Assembly: GCA_035622335.1 (NCBI GenBank)
Contig: DASPVO010000001.1
Span: 1 to 64,000, forward strand
Origin: DATJAJ01 sp035622335
GTDB taxonomy: Archaea; Thermoproteota; Nitrososphaeria; Nitrososphaerales; Gagatemarchaeaceae
Reading direction: 5' to 3'
Length of the DNA: 64,000 bases
A model generated the notes under the pieces. It ran no database searches. It had not been told where the DNA came from and saw only the letters and a list, made by a program, of their open reading frames with translations. Both the position numbers and the translations under genes were made by a program. Below, in pieces: positions 35,223 to 43,904 of the stretch; the stretch's first letter is position 1; each line of letters opens with the position of its first letter.

Positions 35223-36065
35223 TTGGCGATAGACTTCCACGTCCACCCTTGGACCCGGGAATTCATGCTGAAGAACGGCCCGATAGTCAAGGCCTGTCGC
35301 TTCTTCAACCTTGACACCTCAAAGCTTCCGAAGACCGTGGAAGAGCTCGTAGGCGACCTGAAAGCCGCCGGAGTGCAGAGAGCGGTCATTCTTGGGCAGG
35401 ACACCCACGCGACGCCGAACGACCACTTTAGGAACTACACCATAAAGAACGAGGTGATCGCGGAACTCGCGCGCAAGTCAAAGGACACGTTCGTCCCCTT
35501 CGCTGGCGTCGACCCCAACGCGGGAGCCGAGGCCGTCTCGGAGCTGAGACGCGCCTTCAAGAAGCTTGGTTTCAGGGGGCTCAAGATTCACAGCAGCGCC
35601 AACTCGGTGTATCCGAACGACGAGAAGAAGATGTACCCGATCTACGAAGTCTGCCAGGAGGTGGGCGCACCGGTCTTGTTCCACACAGGCACCACGGGGC
35701 TGGGCGACTGCGACATAAAGTACAGCAAGCCCGAGTTCCTAGACGAGGTCTGCCAGAGGTTCCCGGACTTGAAGGTGGTTATGGCGCACTTCGGCTGGCC
35801 ATGGCCAGACGTCACGATTGCCGTGGCTCTGCGAAATCCGAACGTGTTCATAGACATCTCTGGCTGGAAGCCCAGATACCTCCCAGAATCTCTCATGCCG
35901 TACATGAACGGCATCCTCAAGGACAGGTTCCTCTTCGGCACCGACTATCCCATGCTTAGGCACTCCGCGTGGTTCGAAGACTTCCAGCACCTCAGGTCGA
36001 AGCTCAAGACGGGGGTGGCCCAGAAGCTGTTGGTGGAGAACGCGAAGAAGCTGCTAGGAGACTAG
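35223..36065 (+). CDS. Amidohydrolase 2 family metal-dependent hydrolase
   Basis: A 280-residue TIM-barrel protein. DFHVHPW at the N-terminus, KIHSS near 121, LFHTG near 152, VMAHFGWPWPD near 188 and FGTDYP near 238 are the metal-site blocks of the ACMSD/4-oxalomesaconate hydratase superfamily. The reaction is probably decarboxylation or hydrolysis of a carboxylated intermediate. TTG at 35223 is 27 bases after GGCTTTATTG, indicating a leaderless message. Confidence 0.83.
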   Translation: MAIDFHVHPWTREFMLKNGPIVKACRFFNLDTSKLPKTVEELVGDLKAAGVQRAVILGQDTHATPNDHFRNYTIKNEVIAELARKSKDTFVPFAGVDPNAGAEAVSELRRAFKKLGFRGLKIHSSANSVYPNDEKKMYPIYEVCQEVGAPVLFHTGTTGLGDCDIKYSKPEFLDEVCQRFPDLKVVMAHFGWPWPDVTIAVALRNPNVFIDISGWKPRYLPESLMPYMNGILKDRFLFGTDYPMLRHSAWFEDFQHLRSKLKTGVAQKLLVENAKKLLGD

Positions 36066-36511
36066 GGCGCTATCAGCTGTATCTTCAGGGGCTTCCTACC
36101 CGTGAAGCCCTCCATCGGCTTGTGCCAGTACGAAACCTCAGCCTCTCCGTATTTCCAACAGAGCATCACCTTCTCCCCATACCTCTCAGCCGGGAAGTCA
36201 ATCAGGCCGTAGTCCAGGTCTTTGACCACCACACCAAAGTCCTCGAGTTCTGCGATCTTCTTCGTCATGCCCTCGACCAACGAATCGAGGGTGGCAGCCC
36301 TCTCAGCAGACTCGGACGTCTCTATCCCCAGGAGGCTATGCCTCTCTATCTCTGCCTGCAGAGACGCGGCCATCTTCTTCCTCTCCATCAATTCCTTCAC
36401 CTTCGGCTTTATGTCTGCGAGCAACCTTGACGCTTCTTGCGGCGTAAAGCTGTGCTCCGTGTCGATGCTGAACGAGGTTATCTTGTTCGCCCGCACGTTG
36501 ATGGCCCTCAT
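36062..36511 (-). CDS. DUF2203 family protein
   Basis: A 149-residue protein: FTPQEASRLLADIKPKVKEL opens a helical N-terminal half, and the C-terminus has YGLIDFPAERYGEKVMLCW, EAEVSYWHKPMEGFTGRKPL. This matches the DUF2203 family, whose function is not known. ATG at 36511 is preferred to an in-frame GTG at 36529. It overlaps the convergent amidohydrolase by four bases. Confidence 0.8.
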   Translation of the reverse strand: MRAINVRANKITSFSIDTEHSFTPQEASRLLADIKPKVKELMERKKMAASLQAEIERHSLLGIETSESAERAATLDSLVEGMTKKIAELEDFGVVVKDLDYGLIDFPAERYGEKVMLCWKYGEAEVSYWHKPMEGFTGRKPLKIQLIAP

Positions 36512-36652
36512 GGATAATCTTCCTCGCACTGCAAAAACCGTTACCTTCCGGTCTAATTCGGTTAATGCGACGGCTTGAAATGGCGAAGTCGGCCCGGCGG
36601 GGTGGGCGGCTCCTAAAGGAGAAATATCCCTCCCAATCCGTCACGCTCAAGA

Positions 36653-37186
36653 TTGTACACGAAGGGCGGCGACAAGGGGGAGACATCGCTCTACGGTCCC
36701 AAGCGCGTCCCCAAGGACGCACCAAGAGTCGAGGCGTACGGTGCGGTGGACGAGCTCAACAGCTACCTGGGGGTGGTACTCTCCGGCTGTGAGGACGGAG
36801 AGGTCAGCTCAGACCTCAAGGATGTTCAGAGAATGCTCTTCGTCGCAGGAGCAGACCTGGCGGCGGAGACGCAGGAATCAAGGGTCCCTAGAATTTCCTC
36901 CTCCGATACCGACAAGATCGAGAAGATGACTGACGCGCTTCTGCTCAATCTGCCGACGCTCAATCAGTTCATCCTGCCAGGAGGGACCATGACAGCCGCC
37001 GAGCTGCAGTACGCGAGGGCCATCTGCAGGCGAGCCGAGAGGCGCATAGTCTCCGCGAGCAGGGACGGCCGGGTGAATCCCGAGCTTATACCCTTCTTCA
37101 ACAGGCTCTCCTCCTATCTATTCAACCTGGCCAGAGGTGAGAACAAGAAGAAGGGAGAGAGCGAAGAGCCCTGGCGGGCAACCTAG
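36653..37186 (+). CDS. Cob(I)alamin adenosyltransferase, PduO type
   Basis: A 177-residue ATP:cobalamin adenosyltransferase making adenosylcobalamin. YTKGGDKGETSLYG at the N-terminus binds ATP; RVEAYGAVDELNSYLG, ARAICRRAERR and FFNRLSSYLFNLAR are the other signature blocks. The TTG start at 36653 directly opens the motif and is 28 bases after GAAATATCC. Indicates B12-dependent enzymes elsewhere. Confidence 0.93.
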   Translation: MYTKGGDKGETSLYGPKRVPKDAPRVEAYGAVDELNSYLGVVLSGCEDGEVSSDLKDVQRMLFVAGADLAAETQESRVPRISSSDTDKIEKMTDALLLNLPTLNQFILPGGTMTAAELQYARAICRRAERRIVSASRDGRVNPELIPFFNRLSSYLFNLARGENKKKGESEEPWRAT

Positions 37187-38682
37187 TCTAGGTTGACAGA
37201 GACGTTCTTGACCCTGACGTAACCGTTGATCGCGTCCGACCCCTGCTCAGACGAGTTCCCGCTCGCCTTGAAACCACCGAAGGGCGTCTGTGGAAACGTG
37301 ACGGGCTCTTCGTTAACGCATACGATGCCCGCATCGAGGCTCTGAGCGATGGAGTGCGCTCTGCTCAGGTTCTTTGTCCAGACCCCCGCCCATAGACCGT
37401 AGCGGGTGTCGTTGGCCTTCTCGACCGCCTCATCGGGGCTATCAAATGTGATGACGCTGAGCACGGGTCCGAATATCTCCTCCTGTGCGACCTTCATGTC
37501 CTGTTCGACTCCTGTGAGAACGGTCGGCTCGTAGAAGTAGCCGGAGGAAAGTTCCTTCGCGTCGGGAGCTCTCCCCCCCGCGAGGAGCTCGGCACCATCT
37601 TCGACCCCGCTCCGCACATACCCATCGACCCTCTCCCTCTGGGACGAGGAGATGAGTGGACCCATCTTCGTCTCCGGGTCCAGGCCTTCGCCGAGCTTCA
37701 TCGACCTTGCTCCCTCACGAATCTTTTCCAGGACCTCTTTGGAACAACTCGTCTCCAGAATCAGTCTCGAGCCTGCCCAACACATCTGTCCTGCGTTCGT
37801 GAATATCCCGTTCAGCACCCCGGCGACGGCCCTGTCGATGTCCGCGTCAGAAAACACTATGCACGGATTCTTACCGCCCAGTTCGAGCGCCACCCTGGTG
37901 AGGTTGGCCGAAGCCAGCTCCATGACGCGAACACCCGTCTCGACAGACCCCGTGAGAGCGACCATCTTCACGTCTGGGTGCGATGCCAGAGCTTCACCGA
38001 CCTCCCTGCCCCCTCCAGTGACTATGTTCAGGACGCCGTCCGGAAGTCCAGCCTCCTTGCAGAGTGCGCCGAACTTCAGAAGGGTGAGGGGTGTGTAGGA
38101 TGCGGGCTTCGCCACCACTGTGTCTCCCACAGCGAGAGCCGGCGCGATGCTCCTCGCGGCCATCACGAGTGGATAGTTCCAGGGCACCAGGTGACCGGTC
38201 ACACCCAAAGGTTCCTTCAAGGTAAAGTCGAACCTGTTCCCAGGCACAGGAATCGTCGACCCCTGGATTTTGTCTGCGAGGCCTGCAAAGTACTCGAAGT
38301 GTCTCGCAGACTGCGCGATGTCGCCCTTCGCCTGCCCGAACGGCTTCCCGTTGTTGAGAGTCTCGAGCCTCGCGAAGTCGTTCAGCCGCTCCCTCAGCAG
38401 AGCCCCCAACTTGTAGAGTATCCTCCCTCTCCTGCTGGGGTCCAAACCTCTCCACTCCTTGCTCTCGAAGGCCCGCTTTGCTGCGTCGACCGCGGCTCGG
38501 ACGTCATCGGCGTCCCCCAACGGAGCGGTTGAGAGCTCGTCTCCTCTGGCAGGATTTGCGACGGCATACCGTCTGCCGGAGTGTGACTCCACCCACTCGC
38601 CGCCAACGAGCATCAGCGGCCTCTCAGGACCGAGGGTCTGCAATCGGCTCACTTCAGGGCGCTCGCTGGGTGTGATAACCAT
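37183..38682 (-). CDS. Aldehyde dehydrogenase family protein
   Basis: A 499-residue dehydrogenase. VPWNYPLVMAARSIAPALAVG and LTGSVETGVRV bind cofactor, ELGGKNPCIVF has the Glu and NAGQMCWAGSRL the Cys; EEIFGPVLSV follows. ATG at 38682 comes directly after the thiolase stop, so they are co-transcribed. In a phenylacetyl-CoA-like route it could oxidise the ring-opened semialdehyde as the dehydrogenase part of PaaZ, without a MaoC domain. This role is inferred. Confidence 0.83.
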   Translation of the reverse strand: MVITPSERPEVSRLQTLGPERPLMLVGGEWVESHSGRRYAVANPARGDELSTAPLGDADDVRAAVDAAKRAFESKEWRGLDPSRRGRILYKLGALLRERLNDFARLETLNNGKPFGQAKGDIAQSARHFEYFAGLADKIQGSTIPVPGNRFDFTLKEPLGVTGHLVPWNYPLVMAARSIAPALAVGDTVVAKPASYTPLTLLKFGALCKEAGLPDGVLNIVTGGGREVGEALASHPDVKMVALTGSVETGVRVMELASANLTRVALELGGKNPCIVFSDADIDRAVAGVLNGIFTNAGQMCWAGSRLILETSCSKEVLEKIREGARSMKLGEGLDPETKMGPLISSSQRERVDGYVRSGVEDGAELLAGGRAPDAKELSSGYFYEPTVLTGVEQDMKVAQEEIFGPVLSVITFDSPDEAVEKANDTRYGLWAGVWTKNLSRAHSIAQSLDAGIVCVNEEPVTFPQTPFGGFKASGNSSEQGSDAINGYVRVKNVSVNLD

Positions 38683-39882
38683 TCACCCTGCCAGCTCAAA
38701 CGCAGTGGCTATGCCCTGCCCTACGCCAATGCACATCGTGGCCAGCCCCCGTCTCTTCCCAGTCCTCTTCATCTCGTGGAGGAGCGTAGTCGCTATTCTC
38801 GCACCGCTGCAACCCAACGGATGCCCGAGGGCTATGGCGCCGCCGTTAGGGTTGACCCGTTCGGACTTCAGGTCCGGCATCTCGGCCATGCACGCGAGTA
38901 CCTGGGATGCGAACGCCTCGTTGAGCTCAACGAGGTCGAACTCATCCAGGCCCATTCCTAGTCTCTTGAGGAGCTTCGCCGTGGCGTGGACCGGGCCTAT
39001 CCCCATGTAGCTGGGATGAACGCCAGCCGTGGATGACCCGAGGACCCTTGCCATAGGCCTGACAGACAAGCCGTCAATGGCCCGCTCGGACGCCAGCATG
39101 AGCGCCGCCGCTCCGTCGTTTATGCCTGAGGAGTTCCCCGCGGTGACCGTCCCGTTCTCCCTGAAGACGGGCGCCAGCTTTGCGAGTTTCTCCATGCTCG
39201 CGTCCCGCCTCGGAGGCTCGTCAGAGCCGACCTCTTGGTTCGTCGACGGGACGGTCACTATCTCCCGTTTGAAGCGCCCCTCATCCCCCGACCTCACCGC
39301 CTTCCTGTGGCTCCCGAGCGCGAACTCGTCCTGCTCCGCGCGTCCGATCCCGTACTTCTCCGCTAGGTTCTCAGCCGTCTGGCCCATGGACAACGGCGGG
39401 TATTCCGGCGGCATCGCAGGGTTTACGAACCTCCACCCGAGTGTGGAGTCGACGAGAGAGATTCCGCCTCGGGCGAACCCCGACTCGGGCTTGAGCGTGA
39501 CCAGCGGTGCCCTTGTCATGCTCTCGGTACCCCCTGCGATGACAACCTCGCCCTCCCCCGACCAGACCATTCTGGCGGCGGAACTGACAGCTTCCAGCCC
39601 GGAGCCGCAGAGCCTGTTCACGGTCGCCGCAGGTACAGTGTAGGGGAGCCCCGATAGCAGCACCGCCATCCTCGCCACGTTCCTGTTGTCCTCCCCCGCC
39701 TGATTGGAGCATCCGAAGTAAACGTCATCGACGGCGTTCGGTTCTACCTTGGTCCTCTTCATCAGCTCTCGTATCACAAGAGCGCCCAAGTCGTCGGGCC
39801 TCACGTCCTTCAGCACACCCCCATACTTCCCGATCGGAGTCCTGACGGCATCGATGACGAAGGCATCGCCGCCCTCTTTCAT
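38683..39882 (-). CDS. Thiolase (acetyl-CoA acyltransferase, beta-ketoadipyl-CoA thiolase-like)
   Basis: A 399-residue biosynthetic/degradative thiolase. The acyl Cys is in VNRLCGSGLEA near 90, His in ELNEAFASQ and GGAIALGHPLGCSG near 350, and the second Cys in MCIGVGQG near 385. A TATA-like AGATAAGCC is about 27 bases before the ATG. With two crotonases and a 3-hydroxyacyl-CoA dehydrogenase nearby it completes a beta-oxidation-type set. Confidence 0.9.
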   Translation of the reverse strand: MKEGGDAFVIDAVRTPIGKYGGVLKDVRPDDLGALVIRELMKRTKVEPNAVDDVYFGCSNQAGEDNRNVARMAVLLSGLPYTVPAATVNRLCGSGLEAVSSAARMVWSGEGEVVIAGGTESMTRAPLVTLKPESGFARGGISLVDSTLGWRFVNPAMPPEYPPLSMGQTAENLAEKYGIGRAEQDEFALGSHRKAVRSGDEGRFKREIVTVPSTNQEVGSDEPPRRDASMEKLAKLAPVFRENGTVTAGNSSGINDGAAALMLASERAIDGLSVRPMARVLGSSTAGVHPSYMGIGPVHATAKLLKRLGMGLDEFDLVELNEAFASQVLACMAEMPDLKSERVNPNGGAIALGHPLGCSGARIATTLLHEMKRTGKRRGLATMCIGVGQGIATAFELAG

Positions 39883-39921
39883 TTGGTCCCGTCGCCGGCG
39901 ACCGGCTTATCTTCTTTCCCG

Positions 39922-40716
39922 CTACTCTCCGGAGAACTTCGGAGGCCTCTTTTCGAAGAAGGAGTTCACGCCTTCGACGTGGTCCTTCGTGCTGCCCGCG
40001 ACCTCCTGCACGTAGGCTTCGTACTCCAGGGCTGAGTCGAGCCCGACTACTATCGCGCGATTCAACGCGCGCTTCGTCAGCGCAATCGCCTTTGTGGGCC
40101 CCGAGGCGAGGCGCTCCGCCACCTTCTCAGACTCCGCCGCAAACTCGTGCTCGGGAAACACCCAGTTCACCAACCCGAGGTTCAATGCCGTCTTCGCGTC
40201 AATCGTATCCCCGAGCATCGCGACCTCCATGGCCCTACCCAGCCCAAGTATTCGGGTCAACCAGAAGCTCGTTCCGGAGTCTGGAGCCAATCCGACCTTG
40301 ATGAAGGCTTCATGAAAAGTGGCCTTGTCGGATGCCGCCCTTAGGTCACACGCCAGCGCGAGCCCGAGGCCCGCACCGGCCGTCACACCGTTGATCGCCG
40401 CCAGGACTGGCTTGTCCATCCGTCTGATTCTGAGCACGATGGGGTTGTACTTCCTCCTGAGCGTCTCACCGAGTGCGAGCGGCTCGCCACCCTGATACGT
40501 GGCCCTGTTCGTGCCGAGGTCTTCACCGACTGAGAAAGCCCTGCCCTCGCCCGTGAGGACGATGCAGCGCACCTCTGGACTCTTCTCGCCCTCCTTGAGC
40601 GCGTCCTGAAGCTCCTCGCCCATCCTTTCGTTGAAGGCGTTCAACTTCTCAGGTCTGCTCAGCCTGACCCACTGGACCCCCTTCCTGTGCTCGACCTTGA
40701 CCGTTGGCTCTTCCAA
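39922..40716 (-). CDS. Enoyl-CoA hydratase/isomerase, PaaG-like
   Basis: A 264-residue crotonase. GRAFSVGEDL near residue 60 and AAINGVTAGAGLGLALACDL near 107 form the oxyanion hole. HEAFIKVGLAPDSGTSFWL near 138 has Asp in place of the hydratase Glu, the form seen in PaaG-type isomerases. TTG at 40716 directly follows the stop of the next crotonase. It may isomerise a ring epoxide or a double bond. Confidence 0.85.
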   Translation of the reverse strand: MEEPTVKVEHRKGVQWVRLSRPEKLNAFNERMGEELQDALKEGEKSPEVRCIVLTGEGRAFSVGEDLGTNRATYQGGEPLALGETLRRKYNPIVLRIRRMDKPVLAAINGVTAGAGLGLALACDLRAASDKATFHEAFIKVGLAPDSGTSFWLTRILGLGRAMEVAMLGDTIDAKTALNLGLVNWVFPEHEFAAESEKVAERLASGPTKAIALTKRALNRAIVVGLDSALEYEAYVQEVAGSTKDHVEGVNSFFEKRPPKFSGE

Positions 40717-41493
40717 CTACTTCCCCTTGAATTCGGGTTTCCTTCTCTCCATGAACGCGTTCATACCTTCCTCCTTGTCTTCCGAGGCGAACAGGAGGTA
40801 GAAGAGCTCCCTCTCAAAGTCCAGGCCGTCCTTCAGACCCATCTCCATCGACTTGTTCACAGCCATCTTCGCCATCCTTATCGCTACCGGGGACTTTGTC
40901 GAGATCTCCGTAGCGATCTTCTTCGCTTCCTTGAGATAATGTTCCTTCGGGACGACACGGCTGACCAGGCCACGGGTCAGCGCCTCGTCCGCGCCTATCC
41001 TCTCTCCGGTGAGAATCATCTCCATCGCCTTGTACTTCCCCACGGCTCTCGTCAGCCTCTGCGTACCGCCTCCGCCCGGCATGATGCCTATGTTGATCTC
41101 GGGTTGCCCGAACTGGGTCGTCTCGGAAGCCACGAGCACGTCGCAGCTCATGGCGAGCTCGAGCCCCCCTCCGAGCACGAAACCGCTGAGCGCACCCACT
41201 ATCGGCTTCGGGAACCTCCCGACCTTGTCCCAGAGAGGAAAGAAGTGTCCTGTCATCGCCACATTGACCGCGCTCAGCCCCGACATCTCCTTGATGTCCG
41301 CGCCGGCGGAGAATGCCTTCTCGCTGCCCGCCAGGACGACGCATCTAACCGAGTCGTCTGCCTCGAAGTCCGACAGCACATGGATCAGCTCCGTCACCAT
41401 CTTGGAGTTGAGGGCGTTCAGTGCCTCTGGTCTGTTGAGCGTTATGATTCCCAGCGGAGCCTCGGTCGTGACGACGAGCGTTTCGTAGTCCAT
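40717..41493 (-). CDS. Enoyl-CoA hydratase
   Basis: A 258-residue crotonase with both catalytic glutamates: GGGLELAMSCD near 108 and FGQPEINIGIMPGGGGTQ near 128; KAFSAGADIKEM forms the oxyanion hole. Hydrates enoyl-CoA to 3-hydroxyacyl-CoA for the dehydrogenase at 41961. ATG at 41493 is about 24 bases after a T-rich element, and the next crotonase starts with no gap. Confidence 0.9.
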   Translation of the reverse strand: MDYETLVVTTEAPLGIITLNRPEALNALNSKMVTELIHVLSDFEADDSVRCVVLAGSEKAFSAGADIKEMSGLSAVNVAMTGHFFPLWDKVGRFPKPIVGALSGFVLGGGLELAMSCDVLVASETTQFGQPEINIGIMPGGGGTQRLTRAVGKYKAMEMILTGERIGADEALTRGLVSRVVPKEHYLKEAKKIATEISTKSPVAIRMAKMAVNKSMEMGLKDGLDFERELFYLLFASEDKEEGMNAFMERRKPEFKGK

Positions 41494-41548
41494 GAGGAGT
41501 GGCCGCCTTCAGAAAGTAAAAAAGCTAACCCCGATGCTGCGCTTCCCG
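41494..41548. promoter_or_regulatory. Divergent promoter region, crotonase / thioesterase
   Basis: The A-rich run AAAGTAAAAAAGC at 41512-41524 is positioned about 25 bases from the leftward ATG at 41493 and about 30 bases from the rightward ATG at 41549, so one element may serve both genes. Confidence 0.45.
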
Positions 41549-41953
41549 ATGGGCTCCTGGCACGAAGCAAAGCTCCGGGTTCGCTTCGAAGAGACGGACA
41601 TGATGGGTGTGGTCTACTATTCGAAGTTCCTGAACTGGATGGAGGTCGGGAGGATCTCGCTGCTCAGGGACGCAGGACTCCCCTACAGCGAGTGGGAGGC
41701 GAAGAAGTTCCACGTCCCGGTAGTCCAAGCGCACGCCGACTACAAGGCGTCGGCCAAGTTCGACGACGAGATAGTCGTCAAGACAAGGGTTGGTCTCGTG
41801 GGCAATACGAGCATACGCTTCGAAAACGAGATTTACAAGTCTCCTGAGATGTCACTGCTTTGCACGGGCCACACCGTCCACGCCTTGATCGACGAGACCG
41901 GGTCGCCGACCAGGGTGCCCAACGACATCAGGGCAATACTCGAAGGGTCCTAG
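41549..41953 (+). CDS. Acyl-CoA thioesterase, hotdog fold (YbgC/4HBT type)
   Basis: A 134-residue thioesterase. LRVRFEETDMMGVVYYSKFLNWME holds the catalytic Asp of the 4HBT family, followed by DYKASAKFDDEIVVKT. The frame reaches back to 41492, but ATG at 41549 gives the standard start and fits the promoter; ATG 41534 is possible. It is similar in layout to the thioesterase at 22290, suggesting paralogues serving two aromatic/acyl-CoA routes. Confidence 0.82.
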   Translation: MGSWHEAKLRVRFEETDMMGVVYYSKFLNWMEVGRISLLRDAGLPYSEWEAKKFHVPVVQAHADYKASAKFDDEIVVKTRVGLVGNTSIRFENEIYKSPEMSLLCTGHTVHALIDETGSPTRVPNDIRAILEGS

Positions 41954-41960
41954 GGATAGT

Positions 41961-42851
41961 CTACTTCGATTCGGACTTCGTCGAGTCGGGAGAGTCCCAT
42001 CTGTAGAATCCCCTTCCGCTCTTTCTCCCATACTTTCCGGCCCTGACCATCTCTCTCAGAAGCGGAGAGGGCCTGTACTTCGAGTCCTGGAACTCTTGCA
42101 TGAAGACCTGTGTTATGTTGAATGTCGTGTCCAGGCCCACGTAGTCCAGGAGTTGCAAAGGGCCCATCGGCCAATTCAACCCCAGCTTGACTGCTTTGTC
42201 CACGTCCTCTGGGGTGGCGACCCCCTCCTGAACGAGGAAGACGGCCTCGTTCAGAGCAGGCACCAGTATCCTGTTAACAATGAAGCCAGGAGAGTCTTTC
42301 AGGCATGTGACCGTCTCCTTTCCCATCCTCTTCGCGGCCGCCCGCACGGAGTCAAGTGTCGAATCCGAGGTCCTGTTACCCCTGGTTATCTCGACGAGCG
42401 GCATGAGTTGTGGAGGGTTGAAGAAGTGCATCCCGCACACCTTCTCGGGGCTGGATGTGGCAGATGCAAGGAGAGTGATGCTTATCGAAGAGGTGTTGGA
42501 AGCTATGACCGTCTCGGGGTCCGCCAGGTCGGAGATCCTCCTGTACAGGTCGAGCTTGAGTTCTGGGTTCTCGGTGGCCGCTTCGATGACGAGGCCGGCC
42601 CCCGCCAGCGCCCTCCCCAGGTCTGTCGTGGGGTGGATCCTCTTCAGAACGGCGTCTGCCCCGGCTTGATCTAGTCTCCCCTTCGCCACGAACTTCCCCA
42701 GGCTGTTCTTGACCATCGCCATCCCTTTGTCCACGAACTCCTGCTTCACGTCAAGGAGGGAGACTTCGAAGCCCGACGTAGAAGCCACCTGCGCGATCCC
42801 GTGTCCCATGAGACCAGCGCCCAGCACCGTGACCTTTGACTCGCTCTTCAT
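41961..42851 (-). CDS. 3-hydroxyacyl-CoA dehydrogenase
   Basis: A 296-residue NAD-dependent dehydrogenase. The Rossmann loop is VTVLGAGLMGHGIAQVAS, ASNTSSISIT near 117 and the catalytic His in GMHFFNPPQLMPLVEI near 142; PGFIVNRILVPALNEAV and GLNWPMGPLQLLDYVGLD belong to the C-terminal domain. It resembles PaaH/3-hydroxybutyryl-CoA dehydrogenase and would act between the crotonases and the thiolase. Confidence 0.92.
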   Translation of the reverse strand: MKSESKVTVLGAGLMGHGIAQVASTSGFEVSLLDVKQEFVDKGMAMVKNSLGKFVAKGRLDQAGADAVLKRIHPTTDLGRALAGAGLVIEAATENPELKLDLYRRISDLADPETVIASNTSSISITLLASATSSPEKVCGMHFFNPPQLMPLVEITRGNRTSDSTLDSVRAAAKRMGKETVTCLKDSPGFIVNRILVPALNEAVFLVQEGVATPEDVDKAVKLGLNWPMGPLQLLDYVGLDTTFNITQVFMQEFQDSKYRPSPLLREMVRAGKYGRKSGRGFYRWDSPDSTKSESK

Positions 42852-42876
42852 GGATTCGTAGACGAGCCGGGCAATA

Positions 42877-43746
42877 TTAACCGTTCATTCTCTGCTTGCC
42901 CCTGGGGCTTTTCGTGTACAAGATCAGGGGCCACCTCTTCGTTAAGCCAGCTCGCAGAAGAGCTCCCGCCACCTTCGACCCCTTGGGCACGTATACGAGG
43001 TTCCTGTCAACCTTCTGAAGGGAGCTCGCAAACACGTGACCAGCCAGCTCGACCGCCCTTGACGGTTCGCCAGTCAGAAAGCAGACCTGGCTCCATCTCT
43101 CCCCACCCTCCCGTCCCGGTCTCCAGATGGCAAGGGCGCCGTGATGCTCGAAGACCGAGCCTTCTCGGATCCTCTTCCGGATGACCTCCGGCGTCAACGA
43201 AGTCGCTGTGAACTCGTCCCAGTACACGCCTCCTCCCTTCGAGTACTCGCTGGACTCTGTGATTCGGCTCACTGCGAGCCCGAAGTCAGCGCGGCGCAGC
43301 CTTCGAGCACTCTTGAGCCTCTTGAACTCTGCCCCGGCCTTGGTCTCGAAGCAAGCTAGCCTCGCCGTCTCTATGAATCCCATCTTTGCGATCTGCCTCT
43401 GCGCGGCTCGGTTCCTCGAGCCCGTCGCTAGTCTGAACCTCTCAACTCCCTTGGACCTCGCCTCCTTCATGGAGGCCCTCCCCAGCCTCGAAGCGAGCCC
43501 TCTTCCCCTGTAGTCGGGGTGGATCCTCACGCCCTCGAGCCAGGCCGAGCCGTCTTCCATGAAACGCATCCTGTTCATGCCCATCGGAACTCCATCGACG
43601 GTCATCACGTTCATGACCCCGTCCTTGCTTCTGAGCCAGTCGTCCCACACCTCTGGAATGTAGTCGGTGCCCCCCCATACGTCCTTGATGAACGACATCA
43701 GAGGCTCCTTGTCAGAAGCCTTAGCCCTTCGGATCTCGATTTTCAA
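42877..43746 (-). CDS. GNAT family N-acetyltransferase, two-domain
   Basis: A 289-residue protein. The N-terminal GNAT fold is clear: WLEGVRIHPDYRGRGLASRLG near 70 and NRAAQRQIAKMGF near 112. The C-terminal half (about 150-289) carries no motif I recognise. The TTG start at 43746 opens directly into the domain (IEIRRAKASDKEPL). The substrate is unknown. Confidence 0.75.
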   Translation of the reverse strand: MKIEIRRAKASDKEPLMSFIKDVWGGTDYIPEVWDDWLRSKDGVMNVMTVDGVPMGMNRMRFMEDGSAWLEGVRIHPDYRGRGLASRLGRASMKEARSKGVERFRLATGSRNRAAQRQIAKMGFIETARLACFETKAGAEFKRLKSARRLRRADFGLAVSRITESSEYSKGGGVYWDEFTATSLTPEVIRKRIREGSVFEHHGALAIWRPGREGGERWSQVCFLTGEPSRAVELAGHVFASSLQKVDRNLVYVPKGSKVAGALLRAGLTKRWPLILYTKSPRGKQRMNG

Positions 43747-43846
43747 TACGAGTGACCGAGTGTCCCGTTCGACCTTTCCGCCGTGGATACTTTAGTCCTT
43801 ATCAAGCAGACGACCTCCTCCGATGATGCCGGGGAAAAGCCGGGGT

Positions 43847-43862
43847 ACGCCAGATGCCCGAA
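43847..43862 (+). other. tRNA intron, 16 bases, non-canonical position 8/9
   Basis: Removal gives GCCGGGG-U-G-GCA, standard spacing between acceptor and D arm. A full bulge-helix-bulge can be drawn: outer pairs G39/C40 with G64/C65 (last two digits, 438xx), central helix CGGG (43841-43844) with CCCG (43857-43860), bulges GTA (43845-43847) and AAG (43861-43863), each cut after the second base. The inner helix is only two pairs. Confidence 0.75.
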
Positions 43863-43892
43863 GGCAGAGTGGTCTATTGCGCGGGCCTTGAG

Positions 43893-43904
43893 TATCGCAA
43901 AGAA
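43893..43904 (+). other. tRNA intron, 12 bases, canonical position 37/38
   Basis: Excision leaves the seven-base loop CTTGAGA between CGGGC and GCCCG. A relaxed bulge-helix-bulge is possible: CTTG (43887-43890) against AAAG (43899-43902) gives three pairs and a G-A mismatch, with bulges AGT and AAA. The exact cut may shift by one base. Confidence 0.65.

Noticed and set aside
43828..43834. First GCCGGGG copy as the 5' end of the tRNA.
   Set aside because: It would place AAAA at positions 8-11 and break the BHB; the second copy at 43839 gives standard spacing after intron removal.
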